NCBI GenBank assembly: GCA_902806565.1
Contig: CADCXA010000006.1
Location: 2,232,001 to 2,296,000 of the forward strand
Length of the DNA: 64,000 bases
Reading direction: 5' to 3'
Origin: Hypoxylon rubiginosum
Lineage: Eukaryota > Ascomycota > Sordariomycetes > Xylariales > Hypoxylaceae
Shown here one piece after another: positions 1 to 10,891 of this stretch. The notes beneath the pieces were generated by a model that saw only the letters and a program-made list of their open reading frames with translations, ran no database searches and had not been told where the DNA came from. The translations under genes and the position numbers were made by a program. The stretch's first letter is position 1; each line of letters starts with the position of its first letter.

Positions 1-511
1 AGCTCCAGATACTTTTCATGCAGCTTTGTAAAGTTTCCTTGCAGCTTCGAATAATGTTCCTTGAGCTCGGAAAGCTTCAACCCGTCGAGGTCTAAATCTC
101 CAGATTTGACAGATCGCTTGAAGCTTGAAACTTGGTTCACAGATCTGGGAGCGAGAGGGGTTCGGGTGTCATTGCCAGGCCTGGACGGGTCTACGTTCGA
201 GTTATTCGCGTGACTAGTATTCCTCAGATTTTCAAGATCTCTCCTTAGACATTGATTTTCTTCTTCCAATCGATCGACATTAGAGACCTTATTCTTCGCG
301 CTTGTGAGCTCTGCAGAGAGCCGTGCATTCTCGTCTATATATGACTTTATGCCTGTCCATATAGGTTAACATGTTTATATGCTTGGCTTGGAAGTGGCGT
401 GTGAGTCAGGTCCCACGTACTTGTATCGAGCTCGTTGTCAATCTGATCACAAACTCCGGCGAGTGCATCGAATAAGGCAGGTCTACCGACTCCCTTGAAC
501 CAGCCCTCCAT
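1..511 (-). CDS. Coiled-coil protein, N-terminal part, cut by the window edge (possibly Sae2/CtIP-like)
   Basis: The gene runs off the left edge. I read two exons on the minus strand: 511-421 and 352-1, joined across a 68 nt intron (420-353) with donor GTACGT and acceptor CAG. The protein starts MEGWFKGVGRPALFDALAG, and after the splice it becomes strongly heptad-like, with LEEEN and LRRDLENLRN, then a polar Ser/Pro stretch and another helical segment (LKLSELKEHY). A short globular start followed by a coiled coil is what the N-terminal oligomerisation region of fungal Sae2/Ctp1/CtIP DNA-end-resection factors looks like. No catalytic motif is visible and the diagnostic C-terminal part is outside the window, so that name is only a guess. 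Golgin-like or cytoskeletal coiled-coil proteins are alternatives. The ATG at 511 is the first in frame. Confidence 0.45.
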
Positions 512-3500
512 CTGGTAACAGGTTGGAAAAGCTGGTGTGTGTTTTTTATCTTAGCCCATAGCCATAATTGGAATATTTGTTGCCCTAGAATAGAGGTGAA
601 TGGTGCTCCCGGCTTTTGGGCAATACAATAGGTTCAGTGTTGATCTCTTGAAAATAGGCAGTAAAATGACAGGGGCGGAATACAAATGACGCGTGCAGGC
701 GTGTTAGAGAGGGACGCGCTTTCGGATCTGGTAGATCTCCACTAGTTCGTCATTAAGCTCACCCGAGCCCCACCATCGATGATAATCGGTACCTTTGTAC
801 CTACATGCGGGGCAAACCGTGATAGAGAAAAAAAAAAGAGAATATGTGACGAAAGTCTTTTTTAGCTATTAGATATGTTGATTTATAACTCGTTACCAAG
901 CAAAATTTCTAGTACCTGCAGCTCACAAGCCTATGCTATTTCGAGTGTGAATGGACAAAGTGGTGGACATCGGGATAGGGCTGCATGTATGTAATCCCAC
1001 ATTCTGCAAGGCACACAACAACCCTCTGGTCTCCATATCCAAAACACAGTATGAATCCTATCGACTTGCTACACATGCTACACTTGCTACTAAGGCAAAC
1101 CAGCATAGGCGCACCTATGATGACCTACCTACCTGGCAGCCTGGGTAGATAGTCAGTCTTCGAATATTCATAATCCAGACCAATTCTTGCCTACCTATAC
1201 CAGTAGTCGGAGACTTGGTTCCGAAACGGCAGAATCTATCGCCTTAATGTCTTATTATAGCAGTAATGAAACTGATAGTAGGAAATAGAGCATCTAGTCT
1301 AGCGGATGCTACAGTGGGAGAGTAATCCTACTCGCCTCTCAGCCTAGATAGTTTAGATGGTCATTCCAATATGGTTCGACGCGGAAAAATACAAATCATT
1401 TCCTAGAAGAGGTCATAACGTTGAAGGTATCCGATGTACAGGTCAAATAGATATAGTACATACAAGGCATACTTATCATTACCTACATGTAGAAACAGCT
1501 GTTTATTCTCCCCTACTCGAGTTGGAAGGTCTAAGCGCGTATATGGTTCAACTTATATCAAGAACATGATAATGACATAAAGTACCTACCGGCATAGGTA
1601 CCGAGATATCATTCGAGACATCATTCGAGACGGGTTCCTATTTGATTTGACTGCACTCCTACCTTCTACCATGAATAGTCGGCTATGGTCCCTAGGCAGC
1701 ACATAGCAAGTTAGAGCACAATCGACATCGTCATACAGTGTGATATGACAAGCGCAATGTGACAATACCTAGAGTGACGAGATCCCTCAGCAGAAAATAG
1801 AACACTATAAGCGGGGAAGATTTACCCATACCCAAATATACCTACATATGTAGTCAGTGCTCGAAGTAGATCTTGACAAATTGACAAATTCTATATGGAG
1901 GAGGCTCTCGGTGGATGACCTTGTTTAAAAGTTGTTTAAAAGAAGATTATTGATTTGATGAAACATTGATGTTCGAATGCCAAGTCATGAGAACTTGATG
2001 TTCTTATAACATCTTTCAATATATGATGTAGGTATCAACTTCCAGTCAAGCTAGCTTATATGTACGCCTAGGTACATATCAGATATCAGCTGCATGATTT
2101 GTGCCACCTACTCTGTATGAATTATTGCCAGCACTGTACACAACGATAAAAGTAACGCACGTGCCTTGAAATTACTAGCGCGGTAGAATACATTAGCTTA
2201 GCTGCCCTTCTGCCCTGCTTGTTCTAGAAGTGAAAAAATTGGCGATTCCCACAAAATTTTCTCGTCAAACAATCAACCGTTAAATCCATACCGAAAATTT
2301 ATTGGAATTCCAACGACGACCGAAGCAAAATAATACACATATCCACTAGGCATACCACACCTACACCCACGATATTTCAACCGTCAACAATTCCTTTGAA
2401 ATATCTTACTACCCAAGTACGTATACATATACCAACACCGTCAGTTCATACTCGCAAAGTACGTTGCCTTGCCAGCTCATCTGCCTTTCCATTCCTCAGT
2501 GTACGTACAGGTACAGTGCCTATTATACGTACATATTGCACTTTCCTTGCGGTCTTAAGACCAAGTTTACCTGAAGTTGGGTACTTGCCTTAATTGCCTG
2601 TACAATACCCGCGTCAAGATTTGAAATTGTCCAATCGCTCCTTCGATATTGCCGTATCTTGTTTCGATCACGCTGCCACGGTGTCGTTGCCCGTTGCTGT
2701 TGTTATTGCCAGGTGCTGCTGCTGCTGCTGCTCCTGCCGTAACTGCTGAAGCAATTTTTTCATCCCTCCGCCGACCCACTATCCACTATCAACTTTTCCG
2801 TCATCAACTCTCTCGTCCCCCGTTTCAACCGACCTATACAATTCAATCCTTTTCACTCACAACATTTAACATTCAACACCCTACGCCTCTCCGCAAAAGT
2901 TCACTACACAACATCTACCAGATTTCCCTTGAGAAATCTCGCTCGAAACCATCACTAATTTTCTTTCTAAACGTTAGTTCGCGCATCGTTTGCCCTCGTA
3001 GTGCAAGCTTGACGCATCGCATTATCACCTCAACCAAGGCTACTTTCTGGTAAGCATGCACTTTCAATATGGAATCTTATACAATCCTTGGTATCTGCTG
3101 CCGCCTATGGACCCCTCTATTGACCTCGATTTCTTCGAGACCCTCGCTGAATTGACCCCACCATACGGCGTACAATAGCTGTCCATACCTATATACATCT
3201 ACACTCCATATCACACATATTCCTCACCACTCCATCTTCGCTCCACTCATTAGCCCTGCTTACCAGTCCCTATTTCATCCCACTTCTTGTTGGCATGTTT
3301 ATTCCTTACTGCCAACGGTGTAGGGTACTAGCTATCGCAGCCTTACTTGAAAACTTTCAATAGAGCAAGTTGCTTGAAGCTGGAGCTAGAGCTAGCGCCT
3401 AATCTGCTGGTAGTAATAGGTCATTGTACCATACCATACCCATCATATCACTCAATATTGATGTTAGATTGTCGTGAGCTAACATTACCTTTTGTTAGCA

Positions 3501-3543
3501 GACTCAGTTGATTCTATTCTAATTCACTAAGGACTTCGCCACT
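512..3543. other. Intergenic spacer between divergent genes
   Basis: About 3 kb between the 5' ends of the coiled-coil gene and the CCHC gene. Short open frames here have no recognisable domain and unlike amino-acid composition. A GCT/CTG triplet run lies at about 2711-2732. The last kilobase (about 2340-3540) is rich in C/T and CAAC-type sequence, which fits promoter and 5' UTR of the CCHC gene. Short words based on ACCTA/TAGGT recur. I see no gene here. Confidence 0.6.
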
Positions 3544-4769
3544 ATGGACTATCAGAGTCGTGCTTGTTACCAATGTGAGTATCACATCCTTTCCGTCTCA
3601 ACAAACTTCTGCTACTTCACGTGGCACCTCGATACCCTCCTGCTATAACCAATGTCGGCCCAATGATATTGCAAGATGATTATTCTTCAAGCAGTCATCG
3701 ATGTGTGGTTTAATTTGCAGGTACCCTCATCAGTTTTCCACTCACAGCCTACTTTCAAGCACATGTATCACGAGACGTTTTCATCAAGTTTTGTCGGATG
3801 GAATGTCTTTGGCTCTAAACCCCTACTCTTGGTTCTCTAGCATTGCTCTTTTTTCTCAGCTAACCGTTTTCTCTCCTCGCAGGCGGCCAGACGGGTCATC
3901 AGGTATGTTGATCGAAGGGAGCCACTTTTAGTTGGCGTCGACATAAACCCAACTAATAAACATTTAGGCTCGTGACTGCCCCAACTCTGCTACGGCTACT
4001 CGTGGTCCGGGCAAGTGGTGAGTCGCATTCTGGCATCTCATTGATTAGATACTTGAGACTAATATATCGACAGCTACAACTGTGGCGGTGACGGACACAT
4101 TAGTAAGCCTTCTAGTCCTCTACGACAAATCCAAACAATCCCTAACCAGATATCTTCAGGCCGTGAGTGTCCCGAAGGCCCCAAGGAGGCTAAGTCCTGC
4201 TATCGATGCGGCCAGACGGGCCACATTAGCCGTGACTGCCCCCAGAGCGGTGGTGCTGTCATGGGTGGTGGTGGTGGTGGTGGCCAGGGTGGTTCGCAGG
4301 AGTGCTACAAGGCAAGTGATTGTTGGGTTTTCGTCTTACGCATCATCACAAAACTAACTTGGTATGGGTTTAGTGCGGTAAGGTCGGCCACATCGCTCGC
4401 AACTGTCCCGACAGCTACGGCTCCAACTCGGGCGGGTATGCCTATGGCAACAACAGCTATGGTGGCGCCAGCGGTGGCTACCAGGGTGGTGGTGGCGGCG
4501 CCGCCGGTGCCGGTGGCTACCAGGGTGGAAAGACCTGCTACTCTTGTGGTGGCTATGGCCACATGTCTCGTGAGTTAGATGAATAGCCTATAATCCCCCC
4601 TTCTAACCTAGTTCTAGGCGAGTGCGTGAACGGCAGCAAGTGTTACAACTGCGGCGAGAACGGTCACTACTCCCGCGACTGCCCGAAGGCCTCTACCAGC
4701 GGCGAGAAGATCTGCTACAAGTGCCAGGAGCCTGGCCATGTCCAGTCTCAGTGCCCGCAAGCCAACTAA
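3544..4769 (+). CDS. GIS2: Seven-CCHC zinc-knuckle nucleic-acid-binding protein (Gis2/Byr3/CNBP family)
   Basis: Seven exons, all in phase: 3544-3574, 3883-3902, 3968-4017, 4074-4102, 4160-4311, 4374-4569, 4618-4769, giving 209 aa. It contains seven CX2CX4HX4C knuckles, beginning with CYQCGGQTGHQARDC and ending with CYKCQEPGHVQSQC. Two glycine-rich linkers lie before and after knuckle 4, and the second also carries Tyr, Ser and Asn. Family members bind single-stranded RNA or DNA; yeast Gis2 and human CNBP associate with mRNAs and translating ribosomes and act in the cytoplasm, including stress granules. Seven knuckles is the usual number for this family. Intron 1 is long (308 nt) and separates a 31 nt first exon from a 20 nt second exon. 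Intron 5 (4312-4373) uses a GC donor (GCAAGT); only this splice restores the CYKC of knuckle 4. The gene converges with the DDHD gene downstream. Confidence 0.95.
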
Positions 4770-6385
4770 GCAGATCCATGCCCGCGAGACCCCGACATGT
4801 TCCAAATACGACATAACATTGTTTTATGACAGATCGACTCTTCAACGCCAATATCTTATGAAGGTGGACGGTGACCGTGGCCTTTGGAAAGGTTGCCAGA
4901 GCAGTGGATGAGTGGAGCGAGCAATCTCCTTGAAATCTCCGACAATGCCCTTTGTATATTTTCTTCTTACACTTGGCCCTTTGGGCCATTAAGTGGATTT
5001 CACTGGCTGATCGTGATTTGGGAAAGTCGGGGAATCTGACTTCGACGGCATGGTACATATGCTGAGGAATTTCCTCTCTTTTCCTGTTGTTGATTTTCGG
5101 CATGGTCTTTGACGGCATCACAAAAAAAAAGAAAACAGACTTTCTCGGCTCCCAAAAAGGGGTTTTACGGAAATCGGAGTTATGGCTTTTACTTGCTAGG
5201 GTTTTTCATAGGTCATGGCATCGGTCTTTCAGACACATCGCCTCGGTATCTCACGAATGAACTTTTACGGTAATCGTTCCACAGATGGGAATGATGAATA
5301 CCAATGATTACTGACTTTGACCTAAGAAGTCTACTCTTTCCCGATGAATTAATTATACGTGATTAGAATGTCTCGTTTTGGTTTTATCCGTTTCAACTTC
5401 TGATTCGAGTTATAATATTGTTAGGTAGCAGTGTGTGAAGTTGCATTTTGTAATACGCCGGAATTCTAATCTACGTTGTGAACTTGGGCAACATTAGTCA
5501 TCGTGACACAGCACGAGATTGAAGTAACGTTATTTATGTACGTATGCTTGTAGCACGAAGACGGACGAGAGGTCTAAAATCGGGAGACTACTTAAGTACC
5601 TAACCAACTAAGATGTACGTAAGGTAGCCTGGGCTTTCCATGAAACACGATCCCGAAGTCCTGGGATCCCCGTGCTTGCTCACGACATTCGACCTTGCAG
5701 GGTCCGAAGGTCATCAGATTCCGCCTAGGAACGTAATACGCGGGCGCTTACCTGCCTCCCTCCCCTGGCCTGGTTACGGACACATCGAAAGATAATCGGG
5801 GTTTCTTTAGCAAAATTTTGTTTTCTTAACTGAGTGGTATGAAGGGGCGCCGAGCCCCCGATTCTAACATGTTTTATGTTCGTTGGTATCTATCCTGTGA
5901 GGTTATATAATCTATGTGTCTACGCCTTGTCCAACCTCGCCTACCTTACTCTAGGTGCTCTAGGGCGTTTCCCAAAACTCTGGGTTCCTGGATATATAGA
6001 AAAAAAATAAAGAAAAGGGGATGGGAGCGGGAGAGGTTTGTTTTCGTACACGGTTGGAGTATTGGATTGGAAGTGTGTACCTGTACCTAGGTGCTGGCTG
6101 AATACGGACCTTGATGTTTTTTTTTTTGCCTACTATACACGTCGACGTTACGCCACTCCTTTCGTGACCGGGCCACAACCCAGATCGTGTCAAGGTACGT
6201 TGGTGCCACAGGAGGTTCGCGCCGTGGTACAAACGGCTTAGGGTAGCCAACGGTGAAAGACACCAAGTTATCGTCTGTGTGTACATGTAACACGGCGTAT
6301 GATGGTATGCGTTGAGCTGCATGGATTATACAGTATTTGTGCTAGTGTCACAAGGGTCGCCTGAATTGGGCGGACGAGTCCTCTT
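4770..6385. other. Convergent 3' intergenic region
   Basis: About 1.6 kb between the stop codons of the convergent CCHC and DDHD genes. It should hold both 3' UTRs and terminators. Open frames here (for example 4693-5121 minus) are low-information shadows. I see no additional gene. Confidence 0.6.
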
Positions 6386-9300
6386 TTAGAGACGAATCGA
6401 AGCGGGCTGGTCCGCCTTGCCCTTCTCGTCCCCCTTCTTCGATAGGAGCTGTGAGATCATGAAATGGTTGACGTCCTCGTCCTGCCAGTAGCTCATGTGC
6501 GACGCGATGGTGTTGATGGGGTTGAAATCGAGTGCGCTCCTGTAGCGGACATTCTGTTAGTAAATCTCGCTGATTAAATCTTCCCATACCCGTTCTGCTA
6601 CTGGTTCACCCTTTCCCGTCCCATACCATCAAGGCCAGGGAAATAATAGAGACAAGGTGAGGAATGATGAACTTACTCCTGAATGCTGTAATCCACCCTG
6701 CCGTTCCGATTGAGAGCGCGCACCTTGGCTTCCTCCCTGCGCAGCTTCTGCGCCTTCAGCTCCTCCGCAGCCCACGCGTCGCCGAGCTCTTGGCCCTCCT
6801 CAGCGCGGCTCGCGCTGTTCATATGTTCTTCGACTCGCTTCTTCTGGAACTTGGCGTACAGGGTCTCGAGCTCGTCGTCGATGAGCGTCGCGTCGTATCC
6901 CGACTCTCCTTTGCCGGACACCCCGGAGCTGTTCTGGCGAGCGAGCGCCTTCTTCCGCGCGTCCGTCTTCTCTGACTGCGCGTTGGTGTCGGAGATAACG
7001 CCGCCAGAGGAGATGTTCGTGCCGGCGCCAGGAGACAGTGCTGCTTGCTTCTGGGGGTTGCTGCTGGTATTCGCTGCCGATGCGTTCGCGGCATTGAAGT
7101 TCGCAACGTCTTTACTACTGAGGCCTAGGCTGTGATTAAGGAGGTTGCTAGCGATGCCGGCGCTGAAACTGGACCAGAGCCCACTGACGCTCTGACCGAC
7201 TTTAACGCCGAGGCCCGATAATCCTTGTGGGGCGACTGTCCCAAAGATGCCCTTCTTGGTGTAAGGTAGGACTTGAGGCTTAAGGGATGACATGGCTGGC
7301 GAGATCAGGGGCTCAAGGCGGTACGAAATCGGATCGGAAGGATGGAAAATGTTGAACAACTGCCCTACCTTCGGCGACGATACTGAGAAAGGTAAGCCGG
7401 TGATAGCTGAAACGTGTTGGTCTTTTGCCAAAGAAGCAAGGAATGAATCGTCTGCGTATTCTGCATTGAGAGGACTTTCGGACGGGGCTGCGTTAGGATT
7501 GCCTCGAGCTGCGATAGTACGTCCTTTGAGCATCTGGAAGAGCCCAATGGGCGATCCAAGACAGTAAAAGTCTTCAACTTCGAACTCGAAGGTAAGGTCA
7601 CGGGGATCTTTGGGAGGTTCGGGCCGCTCCTGTGAAGGCCAGAAACGCAGCGGGTTACGTAGCGTTTCTGAAGGTTGTTGCCTTTCCCTCTGCCTGCACA
7701 GGATGTCAAACATGATCGCAGATCCTAAAGAGTGACCGATAATGTGGACCTTGCCCTTGAATTCGGGATTACGCTCCATGAATAGCTTGTAGATTCTGTT
7801 GGACTCCTTTAGAACGATCTCGGCGATTTGTTCTCGGTAGGCACTCTGGTAGAGCAAGACATCCAATGCGAGGTCTGAGATAAGAGAACGAGCAAAGGCA
7901 ACACCTTCGATAGTGATGTCTTCCAATGAAGGGTCTGGAAGGATGTCAGACTACATCAAAGAATCGAGGATCGAACAAGATACTCACACTCATCTTCCTC
8001 GGCTGAGACATCGCCTAGGTCTGTCTCGCCTTTCTTCTCCCGCCGTTTAGGGAAATCGAGAAGATGTCTCCAACAAACGGGTAAAACTTGAATTTTGCTA
8101 TTGCCAGGTCCCTTTTCGCTTTCCTTGTTGAGTGTTTTCAGATCGGCCGACTGCGCGTAAACTGCTTTAATAGTTTTTCGTAGCAGGTTAACGTCATGTA
8201 CGAAATTGACGCTCTCCATCCTACAAGCGAGGATTAGCATTCTTAATTAGGCCGCCAGCTTCGTTAAGGGACATACCGGAGACCTAGTAGCTGTCCAATA
8301 CCATGCGTAACGAGGACAAGATGCTCGATATCACGCCCTTGGGTTTCACCATCTTGGCCGTTGTAGTCATCCTGAATCTCCTGTTCCTCACGCTTCCTGA
8401 GCTGCTCTTCCTGCTTGTCTGGGTTTTCTGAAGCCTCCATGAAGGAAGAAAATTGACGTTTTAGACGATTATCGCGACGCTCAATCTCAGTAACAGTTTC
8501 TTCCTCGTCCTTGTCTCGGTCTGCCGCATTGTCAGAGCGCGTACTCGGCGGGGCAGATCTCCGTTTCAAGGACTTCTCCTGTTTTTCATCCGTTTTCTCG
8601 GGTGGTATAGTGGCAGTTGTCGGCGTAGGTGGCCTCTTTCCGTCTTTGCCATCTTTCGACTTTCCAGGTTCCGAGTATCCGCGGACGAGTTTTATGCCGT
8701 TCATGTATCCACCGCCAGCAAACCTCTGATACACTGTCGAAGTGACCCAAGAAAAGACGCCCTCGGACGACAGCCACGCTGTGCTTGAATCCTGATAAGT
8801 AGCTATACTATTCATATAAGTGCCAAAGAGACGGTAGGTCTGTGGTTGATGCTGTACTGCTGGCTGGGACGGCGCGGGCTTCGGTGGACCGTCAGCTTGG
8901 GACTTGGCAGCCGCCTTCAGGTTTTCCGAAGACGCTTTAGGAGTGACATCTTGTAACCCGGAGTTGCTGCGTGCTCTAGACACAGGATACGTCCAAGGTT
9001 TGATTTTTAGATATCCCTCCTCAAGCTGAGCTGCTAGATTCTCCTCACACGGCCGCAACGTGGAGCCCTCTTGGTAGAACCAACTTCCACGGCGAACTTC
9101 GTAGATAGGACCCAGCCAATATACCGGCGCTAATTCACGCTGTTCTATGTCGACATCGAATAAGAAGTCTTCGTTGACCGGGACCCGTAGACCTCCTTGT
9201 TGTCTACCAGTCTCACCATCGATACTCGTATTTGGCTGACCCTCTGATGACACAGCCCTTCTACCCTGAGAGCTAGAACGCATCTGTTTATTCACCGAGC

Positions 9301-9804
9301 TCTTTCCTCGTTCGTCTTCCAGATCCTCTAAGAGTTTCTGGTACGCGTTCTCGATCGACCTCGAATCGTTCTTAGAGAACGACATGAACTTCTTGGGCGG
9401 AGGTTGCTTGGCTTCATCATCTGCTCCTTTCGACTTAAGGAAGTTGGGTTTACGCTTAGGAACCTAACAATAAATAGTCAGAAGCCAATACAAAATGGAC
9501 AGGGCTGTCGATGTATCACACTCACATCAATCGCATGGAACCACATGATGTTGAGCGGCGGACAGTCGAGTGGGTATCTCTTAAAACTTTGGCCATAAAG
9601 AGTGTTGGTGCTATGGTCATCGGCTTTCCTAGTAGGCACTGTCTTGGTAGTCTTAGGGGGGGCATCTTTCGGAACCGGCGTGGTACTTCGACTCGTCATC
9701 CAAGGATTGATGGAATCGACGGCGGTGGCCAAGTACGACTTCTCTACCTTCTTCGCATCTTTCTTCTCGTTAGCTGTAGCAGGATCGCCGGTTCCGGGAG
9801 GCAT
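6386..9804 (-). CDS. DDHD-domain phospholipase A1-like protein
   Basis: Five exons on the minus strand: 9804-9526, 9463-8277, 8220-7988, 7934-6677, 6539-6386, giving 1036 aa. Family members are intracellular phospholipases A1 (mammalian DDHD1/DDHD2; yeast Ddl1 is mitochondrial) that act on phospholipids at membranes. A WWE-like region lies around residues 210-280 (YWLGPIYEVRRGSWFYQEG). Next come THGIGQ (about 479-484) and the nucleophile elbow GHSLG with Ser635. The C-terminal DDHD domain includes HPSDPISYRLEP and, after the last splice, RVDYSIQE followed by SHMSYW, which carries the conserved His. Introns are 62, 56, 53 and 137 nt. The last acceptor (CTACAG) is chosen because the nearer CAG would break the frame and sits too close to the TACTAAC branch point. 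ATG 9804 is the first ATG; the reading frame stays open upstream to a TTG at 9939 (see findings). The region after the lipase core (about 820-950) is Ser/Ala-rich and probably disordered. Confidence 0.92.
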
Positions 9805-10891
9805 CTTGTTAGAGCGACCAAGGGCCCATTCGAAGATGACTCTCTTGAATACGCAAGAGAATTGGCTTGTGACAGGTCGCAAATAAGACGTACGGGCGCC
9901 TCGGTAGCTTCGCGAGATGTGAATTAGGGAATTCGCCAATTTGATAGATGGTAAATGGTTGTTAGGACTAAGAAGCTCGAGGACAAGAGGACAAGAAGAA
10001 GCAAAGTGTCAGATATCCTAATTTACGATTAGGATTGATCGTCCGGTCCGCTTAGCTCAGGTATGGTCAGACGTCAGACGGGCAGTGTTGGCCAATGGAC
10101 AGCTTAATGGGAGATAGATAATGGATTATTATATACAGAAAAGGTATAACTAGAATTTGGTTTGGATTGCTAAAGGAAAGAAATGCATGATATTCAGCAT
10201 CCTGTATAAATATCATGAACATGCATATGTACATGTATGGAAGATATGGAAGAAGAATCACATGGCAGAGATAAAGAAATGAAGAGCTGACTTGAATTGC
10301 TGTCATTATCAGCCTTAAACAGCCAGCCTAGTACCGATTGAGCTCTGTGCGTGGTAGCCTGTAGGTACAGATTCCGTACCTATGACGATTACATAGCGCT
10401 AAGTCATCTGTGAAAGGAAGCGTGACAAGCTGCGCTAGGTACCTAAGAAGTAAGTACCTGTTGTGGGGCATTCGCCCCGCCCTAAACTTCCCTGAACGCC
10501 CAGGCTGCCAGGGCACAGGGACCAACCCGCCTGCCCGCTAGCCACATCTCTTTCTTATCCGCCTTATCAGTTCCAATGTTCTAGTAAAATGGTGGGGTAC
10601 GACTAGATGACTCTAACCATTATCGCAGATAGCTTCTAAGTTTTCTTCAAATTCCAGCACCTAAACTTTTAATAAAGTACATACCTCCTAAGCTTCTTCT
10701 CCCAAATTCACTTGCCTACTTCAGCCAATCCCCCGTCCATTCTTCGAATCAATATCGGAGGCTTTGCTATGATATGAAGCGCCACCTACTCTCAGCATTG
10801 GGCTCGTGCGACAAACTTCCCATCGCCAATCGACCCTGACACCCTTCTCGAGAGTTGCGCATTTTACCCAAGACATCGAGATTGAGACAAG
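9805..10891. promoter_or_regulatory. Shared upstream region of the divergent DDHD and RPC1 genes
   Basis: The two start codons point away from each other across 1,087 bp, so both promoters must lie here unless upstream exons were missed. The middle (about 10,190-10,320) is AT-rich. Copies of the TAGGTACCTA-type word occur near 10,436-10,460. No strong TATA box close to either ATG was recognised, which is usual for housekeeping genes. Confidence 0.5.

Noticed and set aside
6573..6676. Nearer CAG acceptor at about 6,550 for the last DDHD intron
   Set aside because: It puts the last exon out of frame and sits three bases from the TACTAAC branch point; the next CAG restores the conserved SALDFNP frame.
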